From Bacteriovorax sp. Seq25_V (GTDB lineage: Bacteria; Bdellovibrionota; Bacteriovoracia; Bacteriovoracales; Bacteriovoracaceae), in assembly GCF_000447795.1 (NCBI RefSeq), contig NZ_AUNI01000003.1, positions 1 through 60,407 on the forward strand: 60,407 nucleotides of DNA. The letters run 5' to 3'. The notes beneath the pieces were generated by a model. It was not told where the DNA came from and made no database searches. It saw only the letters and a list, made by a program, of their open reading frames with translations. Positions 1 through 7,195 of this stretch are shown here, in pieces. Position 1 is the first letter of the stretch; every line of letters starts with the position of its first letter. A program made the position numbers and the translations under genes.

Positions 1-2
1 AA

Positions 3-290
3 AAAGTTCTGCGTGGGCGTGATGGAAATGATACTTTTCTTCATTCGCAGTTATTTACATTTGAAACAAAAGAATTGTTTATGAAAGGTGTAAAGAATCA
101 GAGAAAGTTTCTTCGCGATACATTGATGACAAGCTATTTGAGTTACTCATCAATGGAAAGACAGAGAGTAGGCATGACAAAATATGGAAGAAGTATCTGG
201 GTAAAAACTGACAAAGTTGCATTGGGTTTAGAGTTTTTCTCCGGTGAATGGCACATTAGTCAATTGATTGCACTATCTTACTTACGATAA
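3..290 (+). CDS. Exported paralogue of the next gene, 5' end outside window
   Basis: The frame is open from the window edge and ends at TAA 288-290, so only the C-terminal 95 residues are visible. It aligns along its length with the C-terminal third of the next gene: both have a V-L-x-G-R-D-G-N-D stretch, an F-T-F-x-T-K segment, and the same ending W-x-I-S-Q-L-I-A-L-S-Y-L. The two genes are therefore tandem duplicates. An internal TTG at 75 is not a credible start because the homology continues upstream of it. I do not recognise the family. By analogy with the complete copy it is probably exported, but its own N-terminus cannot be seen. Confidence 0.75.
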   Translation, partial: KVLRGRDGNDTFLHSQLFTFETKELFMKGVKNQRKFLRDTLMTSYLSYSSMERQRVGMTKYGRSIWVKTDKVALGLEFFSGEWHISQLIALSYLR

Positions 291-366
291 GTCGCTTTTT
301 CTTTTTTTGGCAGGAGAATTATGCAAGATTGATCTCTAGTTTTTATTTTTGTTAATGGATTAGATT

Positions 367-1326
367 ATGAATAAATTTTTGTTACTACTGATATTTTCAA
401 TTTCGATTTTTGCGAAGACGGATATTTCTTTGAATAGTGATGGTGCGGAGAAATACTTTACACCTCTTGAGATGAAGCAGGCCTTGACTTGGAAAATATA
501 CTTCTCTGGAGATAAAAAAGATGGAGTTTCCAAAGTTTTACCAATGAAGCTTTACGAAACAAAAGACTTGAATGGGAAGGTAATAGGAGAAATTAACGAA
601 AAGGGACTTTTCTTCAAAGGGAAAAAAATCTGTCATTTTGAGAAGGTTCACGGAGGTCTAAATCTCTTGATTGATGAGAGACCTTTGAAGAATGATGATT
701 GGGATGTTGTGAAGAGCTATGGGATGAATACAAAGCACTTGTGTGAATCATACCCTTTAAGAAGAGGTTTATATGCTTCAAAGAGTCTTGAGCAATCAGA
801 ATATGAGATGGAAGTTATTGTTAGTGATGGAAAGGTTGGAACATATGATCATGAGGGAACATCATATTATTTTAAGATAGATCATATGGAGAAAGAGGCC
901 TCTAGGATAGAAAAAGATACAGAGACAATCTTGAAGGAAAAACTTTCAGATGATGAAATGAAGGCGCTGAATAAGTCCTTGGTAGAACTAAGGAGATTTT
1001 TAAAAACGGCAACACTTGAGCAGTTGTATGAGAGAGTTCTCAACGGCAGGGATGGTAATGATGTATTAGTCCATAAGAGGATTTTTACATTTAAGACGAA
1101 GAAGGACTTTTTTAATAAGCTAAAAAATAAGCACAATGATATAATTAAGAATGCTATTAAATTAACGTATTTATCTTTTGCTCACTTTGATAAAGGGTCT
1201 TATGGAATAAATACTGATGATAATCTCGCATTTGGGATCACTGGCAAAGAGCTATCTGTTTCCTATGCTTTAGTGGGGAGAGAGTGGAAAATTAGCCAAT
1301 TAATAGCACTTTCCTATTTGAAATGA
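367..1326 (+). CDS. Hypothetical exported protein, tandem-duplicated family
   Basis: The protein has 319 residues. It starts with a short signal peptide (one Lys, then a run of Leu/Ile/Phe, cleavage likely after S-I-F-A near residue 16), so it is predicted to be exported. The mature part is charged and mixed alpha/beta-like, with no motif I can name; two Cys (in K-K-I-C-H and K-H-L-C-E) could form a disulfide. The C-terminal third is duplicated in the gene truncated at the left edge, and its first codons are duplicated downstream at 1337. The start is the ATG following an AT-rich leader; no strong Shine-Dalgarno is visible. Function unknown. Confidence 0.8.
   Translation: MNKFLLLLIFSISIFAKTDISLNSDGAEKYFTPLEMKQALTWKIYFSGDKKDGVSKVLPMKLYETKDLNGKVIGEINEKGLFFKGKKICHFEKVHGGLNLLIDERPLKNDDWDVVKSYGMNTKHLCESYPLRRGLYASKSLEQSEYEMEVIVSDGKVGTYDHEGTSYYFKIDHMEKEASRIEKDTETILKEKLSDDEMKALNKSLVELRRFLKTATLEQLYERVLNGRDGNDVLVHKRIFTFKTKKDFFNKLKNKHNDIIKNAIKLTYLSFAHFDKGSYGINTDDNLAFGITGKELSVSYALVGREWKISQLIALSYLK
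407..452 (+). repeat. 46-bp perfect direct repeat, copy 1
   Basis: Bases 407-452 are identical to 1377-1422, offset by 970 bp. In this copy the repeat encodes the end of the signal peptide and the first residues of the mature exported protein. Identity stops abruptly on both sides, which points to a recent duplication or recombination rather than selection on the protein. Confidence 0.9.
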
Positions 1327-1336
1327 AATTTAAATA

Positions 1337-1453
1337 ATGATCAGAATATTACTTATAACTCTATATACTCTACTTCTTTTTGCGAAGACGGATATTTCTT
1401 TGAATAGTGATGGTGCGGAGAAGTCTATTTATAAAAAAGAAATGAGAGGCTGA
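1337..1453 (+). pseudogene. 38-codon remnant of a third copy (signal peptide only)
   Basis: An ATG at 1337 opens a 38-codon frame ending at TGA 1451-1453. Its first 15 residues form a new hydrophobic N-terminus. It then runs into residues identical to the mature start of the 367-1326 protein (F-A-K-T-D-I-S-L-N-S-D-G-A-E-K), and stops eight codons later. It has no body. It is most simply the stump of a third family member produced by deletion or by partial duplication. A functional exported micropeptide of about 22 residues cannot be excluded but has nothing else to support it. Confidence 0.55.
1377..1422 (+). repeat. 46-bp perfect direct repeat, copy 2
   Basis: Identical to 407-452. It is in frame with the 38-codon remnant and fuses a different hydrophobic leader to the same mature N-terminus. 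Confidence 0.9.
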
Positions 1454-1478
1454 AATCGACCTCTCTTTAAAATCCAGT

Positions 1479-2117
1479 TTAGTCTTCGATATTATCCCAA
1501 TCAAAATCTTTACCAAGCGTCACACCTGAAACTGTTTTTGTAATCTCTTTCTTAATAAACGGAAATTGCACAGGAACCATCTCATCAAATTCAGTTTCGT
1601 ATGCAATAGTGATCGTCTTAGGACATGCCCCAAGCAGAGTCGTGAGGTGATAATCCTTTGGCATTTCTGGAATCCCCATTAGGGCATCTTCTTCTTCCAT
1701 TGCCTGCTCAAGCATTGGGTTCATAGGTGGTTTCTCAGCACTATCTTTAACGATAATGGCCCCTTTAAGCTTCTCCGGTGGAATCTCTGCCGTTAAATTC
1801 CAGCTTTGGAAGTTAAAGAAATCGAGATAGAACATCGACTTTTGAAACTTGAATTTCCTTGGCATCAGCAGGGACTGAATAAACTTACGAGTCGAAGGAT
1901 CTTTGGCCTTACGTGCGAATTTATCTGCCAGTTTCGCATCTTCAATACGAATAATATAGGCCCCAGGGTCTTTAGTTGATAGAAATAGGATAGATTGAAA
2001 TGCAATACTGAAAAGCGTGTATAATTTGTGCTGATTCAGTAAAATATGTTTGTGCTCTGTTTCAATTATCGTTTTTACCGATTCATATAGATCTTGTTTA
2101 CTAATATCGCCGCTCAT
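1479..2117 (-). CDS. Hypothetical cytoplasmic protein
   Basis: The protein has 212 residues, with no signal peptide or membrane segment. An AGGAG ribosome site lies about six bases before the ATG at 2117, which supports the start. The sequence has an N-terminal helical part (about 1-50), a middle rich in Lys/Phe (about 80-115), an acidic stretch with E-E-E-D near 140, and an acidic C-terminus ending D-W-D-N-I-E-D. I recognise no family. It stands alone, transcribed away from fusA; the 200-bp gap to fusA must hold both promoters. Confidence 0.75.
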   Translation of the reverse strand: MSGDISKQDLYESVKTIIETEHKHILLNQHKLYTLFSIAFQSILFLSTKDPGAYIIRIEDAKLADKFARKAKDPSTRKFIQSLLMPRKFKFQKSMFYLDFFNFQSWNLTAEIPPEKLKGAIIVKDSAEKPPMNPMLEQAMEEEDALMGIPEMPKDYHLTTLLGACPKTITIAYETEFDEMVPVQFPFIKKEITKTVSGVTLGKDFDWDNIED

Positions 2118-2223
2118 AGAAGTCTCCTCGAACCTATAATATCTAAGGATTTACGGTATTTTTGTCAACTTAGATTTTTCAAAATATTTTGAACGATTTT
2201 CAAAATTTTTTTCACCTTCCTAA

Positions 2224-2252
2224 TTGACTCATTCACAGTAATTCACTAAGAT
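2224..2252 (+). promoter_or_regulatory. Sigma-70-type promoter for fusA
   Basis: TTGACT (2224-2229) and TAAGAT (2247-2252) are separated by exactly 17 bases, a near-consensus vegetative promoter. Transcription would begin near 2259 and give a leader of about 60 nt before the fusA ATG. Confidence 0.7.
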
Positions 2253-2319
2253 GCACCCTGAATATCTTGTAAAATTGAGACATCTTAATTAATTAATCAA
2301 CTAATACGTGGAGAACGCA

Positions 2320-4485
2320 ATGATTAACAACAAACTTATGGCGAAGACTCGTAACATCGGGATCTCAGCTCACATTGACTCTGGTAAGACAACTCTTACA
2401 GAGCGTATTCTTTTTTACTGTGACATGATTCACAAGATCGAAGATGTTCGTGGTGGTGGTGATGGTGCAAAGATGGACCACATGGAACTTGAAAAAGAAA
2501 AAGGGATTACAATTACATCTGCTGCTACGACAGTATTTTGGAAAGGTCTCGAAGGTAAGGGTACAACTTATGCTGACGGTGTAGATAAAGATACACGTGT
2601 TAACATTATCGATACTCCGGGCCACGTTGACTTTACAGTAGAAGTAGAGCGTTCACTACGCGTTCTTGACGGAGCTATTCTAGTTCTTTGTTCAGTATCT
2701 GGTGTTCAGTCTCAGTCTATTACAGTTGACAGACAGATGAAGAGATATAACGTTCCAAGACTTGCTTTCTTAAACAAGATGGACCGTATGGGAGCAAACC
2801 CATTCAATGGTAGAGATGCTCTTATTGAAAAACTAAACCACAACGCAGTTCTTATGCAAATGCCAATCGGTGCAGAAGATCAATTCTCAGGTGTTGTAGA
2901 TCTAGTTACTAAGAAGGCTTATTACTTCGACGGTGATAACGGTGAAAACGTTAGAGTTGAAGAGTGTCCAGCTGATCTAGTAGATCAAATGGAAGAGCTT
3001 AGAGCTGAAATGATCGACAAAGTTTCTGAATACAAAGACGAAGTAATGGAAAAATACCTTGAAGGTGAAGAGCCATCTGAGGAAGAATTACACGAGTGTA
3101 TCAAAATTGGTGTTCAGTCACTTCAACTAACTCCAGTATTCATGGGATCAGCATTTAAGAACAAAGGTGTTCAAGTTCTTCTAGAAGCAGTTGCTAGATA
3201 CTTACCATCTCCACTTACTTGTGCTCTTCCAACAGCTCAAGATTCTGAAACAGATTCAAAAGTTGAAATCACTCCAGATCCAGAACAAGATCTACTTGCG
3301 ATGGCATTCAAGATTACTGATGAGCAATTTGGACAGTTAACTTATACAAGAATTTATAGAGGAACTCTAAACAAGGGTGACACTGTTTTTAACACAAGAA
3401 CTGGTAAGAAAGTTCGTGTTGGACGTATGGTTCGTATGAACTCAAATGATAGAGAGAATATCGATTCAGCTCACGCTGGTGATATCATCGCTATCGTTGG
3501 TATCGACTGTGCTTCAGGGGATACTTTTGTTGGTGACGACAGAAACATTAACCTTTCTCTTGAAGGTATTCACGTTCCAGTACCAGTTATTGAGCTTTCA
3601 ATTTCTTGTAAAGATAAGAACGAACAAGCAAAAATGTCTAAAGGTCTTGCAAAATTCCTTAAAGAAGATCCAACTTTCCACGTATTCACAGATGAAGAAT
3701 CTGGTGAAACAAGAATCGCTGGTATGGGTGAGCTTCACTTAGAAATTTATGTTGAAAGACTTAAGCGTGAGTTCGGTGCAAACGTAACTGTTGGTGCTCC
3801 TCAGGTTAACTACAGAGAGACAATCAGACAGGAAGCAAAATTTGATTACACTCACAAGAAGCAAACAGGTGGTTCTGGTCAGTTCGGTCAAGTTGTTGGT
3901 TGGTTAAAGCCACTTCCAGATGATAGAAAAGATAAAGAAGACCAAGTATTCAAGTTCAACAACGAAATTAAAGGGGGATCTATTCCTTCAGAATTCATTG
4001 GAGCTTGTGAGAAAGGTTTCCAAGACGTTATGGACAAAGGTCCTCTTGCCGCTTTCCCAGTTATTAACTGTGAAATTTTCCTACAAGACGGTAAGTCACA
4101 CGACGTTGACTCTTCAGATATGGCATTCCGTATTGCTGCTAGACAAGCGATGAGACAAGCGATCAGAAACGCTTCTCCAGTAATTATGGAACCAGTAATG
4201 AAAGTTGAAGTAACAACTCCAGATGAGTACCAAGGTTCTGTAATTGGTGACCTTTCTTCTAGAAGAGGGATGATCCAAGGTTCTGAAACTGATCCAGGTG
4301 GAGAAGTTATTATCGTTGCAGAAGTTCCACTTTCTGAAATGTTTGGTTACTCAAATGACCTACGTTCTATGTCTGCTGGTAAAGCAACTTATACAATGGA
4401 ATTTGCTAGATACGTTGATTGTCCATCAAATATCCAAGAAGAAGTTATGACAAAAAGAAAAGAAAAACTTGCTTCAGACGATTAA
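2320..4485 (+). CDS. fusA: Translation elongation factor G (spdEFG1/mitochondrial-like)
   Basis: EF-G is the GTPase that drives ribosomal translocation. Visible motifs: P-loop A-H-I-D-S-G-K-T (residues 17-24), D-T-P-G-H (98-102), N-K-M-D (152-155), and the domain IV-V signatures H-D-V-D-S-S-D and G-D-L-S-S-R-R-G-M. I start at ATG 2320 because GGAG ends seven bases before it; the upstream in-frame GTG at 2308 would contain that ribosome site. The H-K-K-Q-T-G-G-S-G-Q-F-G segment and the R-G-G-G-D-G switch-I region look more like mitochondrial EFG1/spdEFG1 than the classical str-operon EF-G. There is no rpsL, rpsG or tuf next to it, so a second EF-G gene may exist elsewhere in the genome (inference). 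Confidence 0.96.
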   Translation: MINNKLMAKTRNIGISAHIDSGKTTLTERILFYCDMIHKIEDVRGGGDGAKMDHMELEKEKGITITSAATTVFWKGLEGKGTTYADGVDKDTRVNIIDTPGHVDFTVEVERSLRVLDGAILVLCSVSGVQSQSITVDRQMKRYNVPRLAFLNKMDRMGANPFNGRDALIEKLNHNAVLMQMPIGAEDQFSGVVDLVTKKAYYFDGDNGENVRVEECPADLVDQMEELRAEMIDKVSEYKDEVMEKYLEGEEPSEEELHECIKIGVQSLQLTPVFMGSAFKNKGVQVLLEAVARYLPSPLTCALPTAQDSETDSKVEITPDPEQDLLAMAFKITDEQFGQLTYTRIYRGTLNKGDTVFNTRTGKKVRVGRMVRMNSNDRENIDSAHAGDIIAIVGIDCASGDTFVGDDRNINLSLEGIHVPVPVIELSISCKDKNEQAKMSKGLAKFLKEDPTFHVFTDEESGETRIAGMGELHLEIYVERLKREFGANVTVGAPQVNYRETIRQEAKFDYTHKKQTGGSGQFGQVVGWLKPLPDDRKDKEDQVFKFNNEIKGGSIPSEFIGACEKGFQDVMDKGPLAAFPVINCEIFLQDGKSHDVDSSDMAFRIAARQAMRQAIRNASPVIMEPVMKVEVTTPDEYQGSVIGDLSSRRGMIQGSETDPGGEVIIVAEVPLSEMFGYSNDLRSMSAGKATYTMEFARYVDCPSNIQEEVMTKRKEKLASDD

Positions 4486-4512
4486 TCCAAAGCTTAAATT
4501 TTTCAATACGAG

Positions 4513-4535
4513 GGCCCACTTATGTGGGCCTTTTT
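4513..4535 (+). terminator. Intrinsic terminator of fusA
   Basis: A seven-pair GC-rich stem (GGCCCAC 4513-4519 with GTGGGCC 4524-4530, loop TTAT) is followed by five T. Confidence 0.9.
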
Positions 4536-4643
4536 ATTTGTGGCCGACTAATCTTTTTACACCCTTTGTAACTTATTCACTTTAATACAGCTCCGTAGAC
4601 AAATTGTTTATCATAAACAAAAACCTCTTTATGGAGCCTTTGC

Positions 4644-5234
4644 ATGAAAAGCCTACTGATAACTTTATTGATTGCATCTAATATGTCTTCTTTTGCTATT
4701 GGAGGAAGTCTACTTAGAAACTTCACAAAACCTTTTGCTAAGATTGGAATCGGATCTACTTCTGAGAAGTCGGTCAATAAGGTAAAGCATATTAGAAAGT
4801 TTTTAAACGCATCTGATCTCAGAAAAAGTGAATTGGATAAAGTTGAAATTAAAACAGTCCTTCCTCATTTTCCTGGCTCGGTATTAGAGAGCAATTACGA
4901 AAAAATTACTGAGCTAGAAGACCTTGGTTATGAACTAAGAAATAGTATCGTGGAGTTTTTAGAGCGCGGAAAAGTGAAAAACGATGCCGAAGTACTACTC
5001 CTTGCCAGACAGATCGAGGATTTTAATTTTCTTCTCGCCTCTGTTACGGTGTCTCTGGTTAAAGAGCCTAATATTGCTGATGTAAAAGAAGTAATTAATA
5101 TTATAAGTGATATTACTAAGCATATTCCTGATATGAAAGTAAATGGAAGCTATCTTATCGTTTCCGCATTTATGGATTTTCAAGATGTGTTAACTAAAAG
5201 TGCAAAAAATATCACAAAAGGACTGGGTAAATAA
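4644..5234 (+). CDS. Hypothetical exported protein, paralogue of the gene at 55309
   Basis: The protein has 196 residues with a clear signal peptide (M-K-S then a hydrophobic run, cleavage likely after S-S-F-A near 18) and a GGAG-like site before ATG 4644. The mature protein is predicted to be largely helical. It aligns end to end with the 198-residue protein encoded at 55309: both begin with an L-x-K/R-x-x-x-K-P-F-x-K segment, then V-K/D-x-x-x-F/Y-L-x-x-S-D-x-x-x-S-x-L-D-x-V. No known family is recognised. Its stop overlaps the start of the next exported-protein gene by one base (TAATG), so the two are translationally coupled. Confidence 0.82.
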   Translation: MKSLLITLLIASNMSSFAIGGSLLRNFTKPFAKIGIGSTSEKSVNKVKHIRKFLNASDLRKSELDKVEIKTVLPHFPGSVLESNYEKITELEDLGYELRNSIVEFLERGKVKNDAEVLLLARQIEDFNFLLASVTVSLVKEPNIADVKEVINIISDITKHIPDMKVNGSYLIVSAFMDFQDVLTKSAKNITKGLGK

Positions 5235-5623
5235 TGAGAGCTTTTCTAGTATTAATGATTGCAGTTATAACATCTTCTACCTTTGCAAAGGTCGCTGACT
5301 CTGCTGAACTTGGATGCCAACTCTACCTTGGTGAACAGAAAGTTTTTCACGACCTAAGAAAATTTAATATCGGTGAAGCAGATGGAAATGGTGTACGTGT
5401 CCTGGATGCTTATCTGGCCGAGAAAGAGGGAATCAAAGGCACTTGTACAATAGCTGGTGAAACTCTTGGATGCATTGTTAAGAACTCAAAGGGTAAGACA
5501 ATTGAAGTTTTTATCGATCTTGATGGCAAGAGCACTGGTGAGGTTGAAGGGGAAGTCGTACATGAAGGCCTTATCTTCGCAAGATCCCATCAGGTAAGCT
5601 GTGATATCTTAAACTTGAAATAA
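5234..5623 (+). CDS. Small exported cysteine-containing protein
   Basis: The protein has 129 residues. The signal peptide runs to about S-T-F-A (residue 18). The mature domain of about 110 residues holds four Cys (in L-G-C-Q, G-T-C-T, L-G-C-I and V-S-C-D), an even number consistent with two periplasmic disulfides, and looks beta-rich. It is coupled to the upstream exported protein by a TAATG overlap, suggesting the two products are needed together. No family recognised. Confidence 0.8.
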   Translation: MRAFLVLMIAVITSSTFAKVADSAELGCQLYLGEQKVFHDLRKFNIGEADGNGVRVLDAYLAEKEGIKGTCTIAGETLGCIVKNSKGKTIEVFIDLDGKSTGEVEGEVVHEGLIFARSHQVSCDILNLK

Positions 5624-5627
5624 GCTA

Positions 5628-5707
5628 AACTGCTCCCGTTAAATGGGGATGAATTTTCATTCAACCCAAGAGCTTCGGGAGCTTAAAACCCCAAAAATTG
5701 GGCAGTT
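5628..5707 (+). other. Possible structured RNA element between genes
   Basis: Just after the stop at 5623, AACTGC (5628-5633) pairs with GCAGTT (5702-5707) and continues as CC/GG after a bulged T. Inside, GGGG (5645-5648) can pair with CCCC (5689-5692), enclosing two small hairpins (ATGA/TCAT at 5649-5660 and AGCT/AGCT at 5671-5683). There is no T-run, so it is not a simple terminator. In addition, 5639-5650 is a perfect 12-base inverted repeat of 5758-5769, offering an alternative pairing. It matches no riboswitch consensus that I know. It could be a small RNA, a 3' UTR element or an operator pair. Confidence 0.35.
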
Positions 5708-5849
5708 CAGAAAAAATCGAGATATCTACTCAATGATATTCAGTATATTTCAGTTTTATCCCCATTTAAGTGAAGCAGTTATCATAAAATTTATTGTCTA
5801 GAATCAAACCTTTCTATAAACTGTATTTAATCCTCAAATTGGAATAGGT

Positions 5850-6230
5850 ATGAGTTTAAATTTGATTATTGTAGATGATGAAGTCGATATTTTTATCCTT
5901 TACGAACTATTCTTAAAAAAAGAAATTGCAGCTGGCCAAGTTGCTCTTAAGTGCTTCTCAAGTGCCGGGGACTGCATTAAATACCTCGAGAGCGAGGAGA
6001 TTAATTGCGCTAAGTCGTTAGTTCTAAGCGATATTAATATGCCTGAGATGGACGGTTACGAGCTCCTTAGCAAGGCGAGAGAACTCTATTCTGATCTACC
6101 TATCTATATGGTTACAGCTTACTCTCGAGAGGACTATGTGGAGAAGGCAATGAACCTTGGAGGCCAAGGCCTCATCCCTAAGCCTGTCGACTTTAATGAA
6201 CTAAAAAATCTAATTTCTTCCCACTTTTAG
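5850..6230 (+). CDS. Single-domain response regulator (CheY-like)
   Basis: The protein is a 126-residue stand-alone receiver domain. The conserved residues are present: acidic pair D9-D10, phosphoacceptor D61 (S-D-I-N-M-P), T89 and K111 (P-K-P). A partner histidine kinase phosphorylates such domains on the Asp; with no output domain it must act through protein-protein contact. No kinase gene lies nearby, so the partner is unknown. The start ATG follows G-G-A-A-T-A-G-G. Confidence 0.92.
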   Translation: MSLNLIIVDDEVDIFILYELFLKKEIAAGQVALKCFSSAGDCIKYLESEEINCAKSLVLSDINMPEMDGYELLSKARELYSDLPIYMVTAYSREDYVEKAMNLGGQGLIPKPVDFNELKNLISSHF

Positions 6231-6295
6231 AATTATCTAGCTTTTTGGCCGATTTTAGTATAAGGTTAAACTAATATATAATATAAGGGCTAAAA

Positions 6296-7195
6296 ATGAT
6301 TGAAACCAGTCAACTGCATACGCTTGTGGCCGTGGCCAGAGCGCAAAGTTTTTCAAAGGCAGCTGAAGAGCTTGGGGTTACCCAATCTGCTATTTCTCAG
6401 TCTGTGAAAAATCTCGAAAACAAGTTAGAAGTAAAACTTTTTAAAAGATCTGGCAAGAAGGTTGTTCTTACTGGTGAAGGCGAGAAGCTATTTACTCTTG
6501 CTTCAAACTTCTTATCGCATCTTGATGAGGCCCTTGTTGATATTCAAAATGCCAAGAATACGATGAGTGGAACAGTTCGCATTGGAACACTTATTGGTGT
6601 TGGAAAATCTTGGCTCGCACCAGAACTTCTAAGTTTTGCGAAAGAGTACCCTGAGCTATCTGTATCAATAAGTCTCGGCTTTCATGAAGAGCTGATTCGC
6701 GAGTTTGAAAACTATCGTCTTGATTTCCTTATTCTTCCTGAAGGAGCACTACCAACAGTTGGAGAGAAGAAACTTTTAAGTGAAGAAACGGTAACTCTTG
6801 TATATCCAAAAGGTAACCCGTTTGGGATCACTAAGGATATGACGATTGATGATCTTGCAAAAATTCCTACCGTGCTTTTTGAAAGGGAAGATCAATTATT
6901 TCAAAATTGGTGTCGTGCTAAATTTGGGAAACTTCCAAAGTCTAAGAATGTAAAATATACGATTAATTCACATGGAAATATGCTCCAGGCCGTTAGAGAA
7001 GGGCTTGGTATTGCTGTTGTTCCAAATCATGTTTTGAAAAGATCTTTTTATAAAGAACAAGTTGAAACTCTTGGTAACTTTTTTGATGTTGATCATGGAA
7101 AGTTCTATCTTGTATATCATAAAGATGCGACTGAGCTAGTACGTATCAAAAAGACGCTTGAGAGATTAACGTCGGAGAAGAACCCATTTCTATAA
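6296..7195 (+). CDS. LysR-family transcriptional regulator
   Basis: The protein has 299 residues, normal for the family. The N-terminal winged helix (about 1-60) carries the typical S-F-S-K-A-A-E-E-L-G-V-T-Q-S-A-I-S-Q-S and L-E-x-x-L segments. The rest is the periplasmic-binding-protein-like effector domain. LysR proteins usually regulate a neighbouring gene, often divergent, in response to a small ligand; here the upstream neighbour is the receiver protein on the same strand, so the target is not evident. Its last ten bases overlap the proposed start of the nucleotidyltransferase gene. Confidence 0.93.
   Translation: MIETSQLHTLVAVARAQSFSKAAEELGVTQSAISQSVKNLENKLEVKLFKRSGKKVVLTGEGEKLFTLASNFLSHLDEALVDIQNAKNTMSGTVRIGTLIGVGKSWLAPELLSFAKEYPELSVSISLGFHEELIREFENYRLDFLILPEGALPTVGEKKLLSEETVTLVYPKGNPFGITKDMTIDDLAKIPTVLFEREDQLFQNWCRAKFGKLPKSKNVKYTINSHGNMLQAVREGLGIAVVPNHVLKRSFYKEQVETLGNFFDVDHGKFYLVYHKDATELVRIKKTLERLTSEKNPFL

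Noticed and set aside
2308-2319. In-frame GTG 2308 as the fusA start
   Set aside because: It would place the GGAG ribosome site inside the gene and add four residues not found in EF-G; ATG 2320 is better.
4577-4777. Minus-strand frame overlapping the exported-protein gene
   Set aside because: It is the mirror of a gene with a signal peptide, ribosome site and paralogue; it has no independent evidence.
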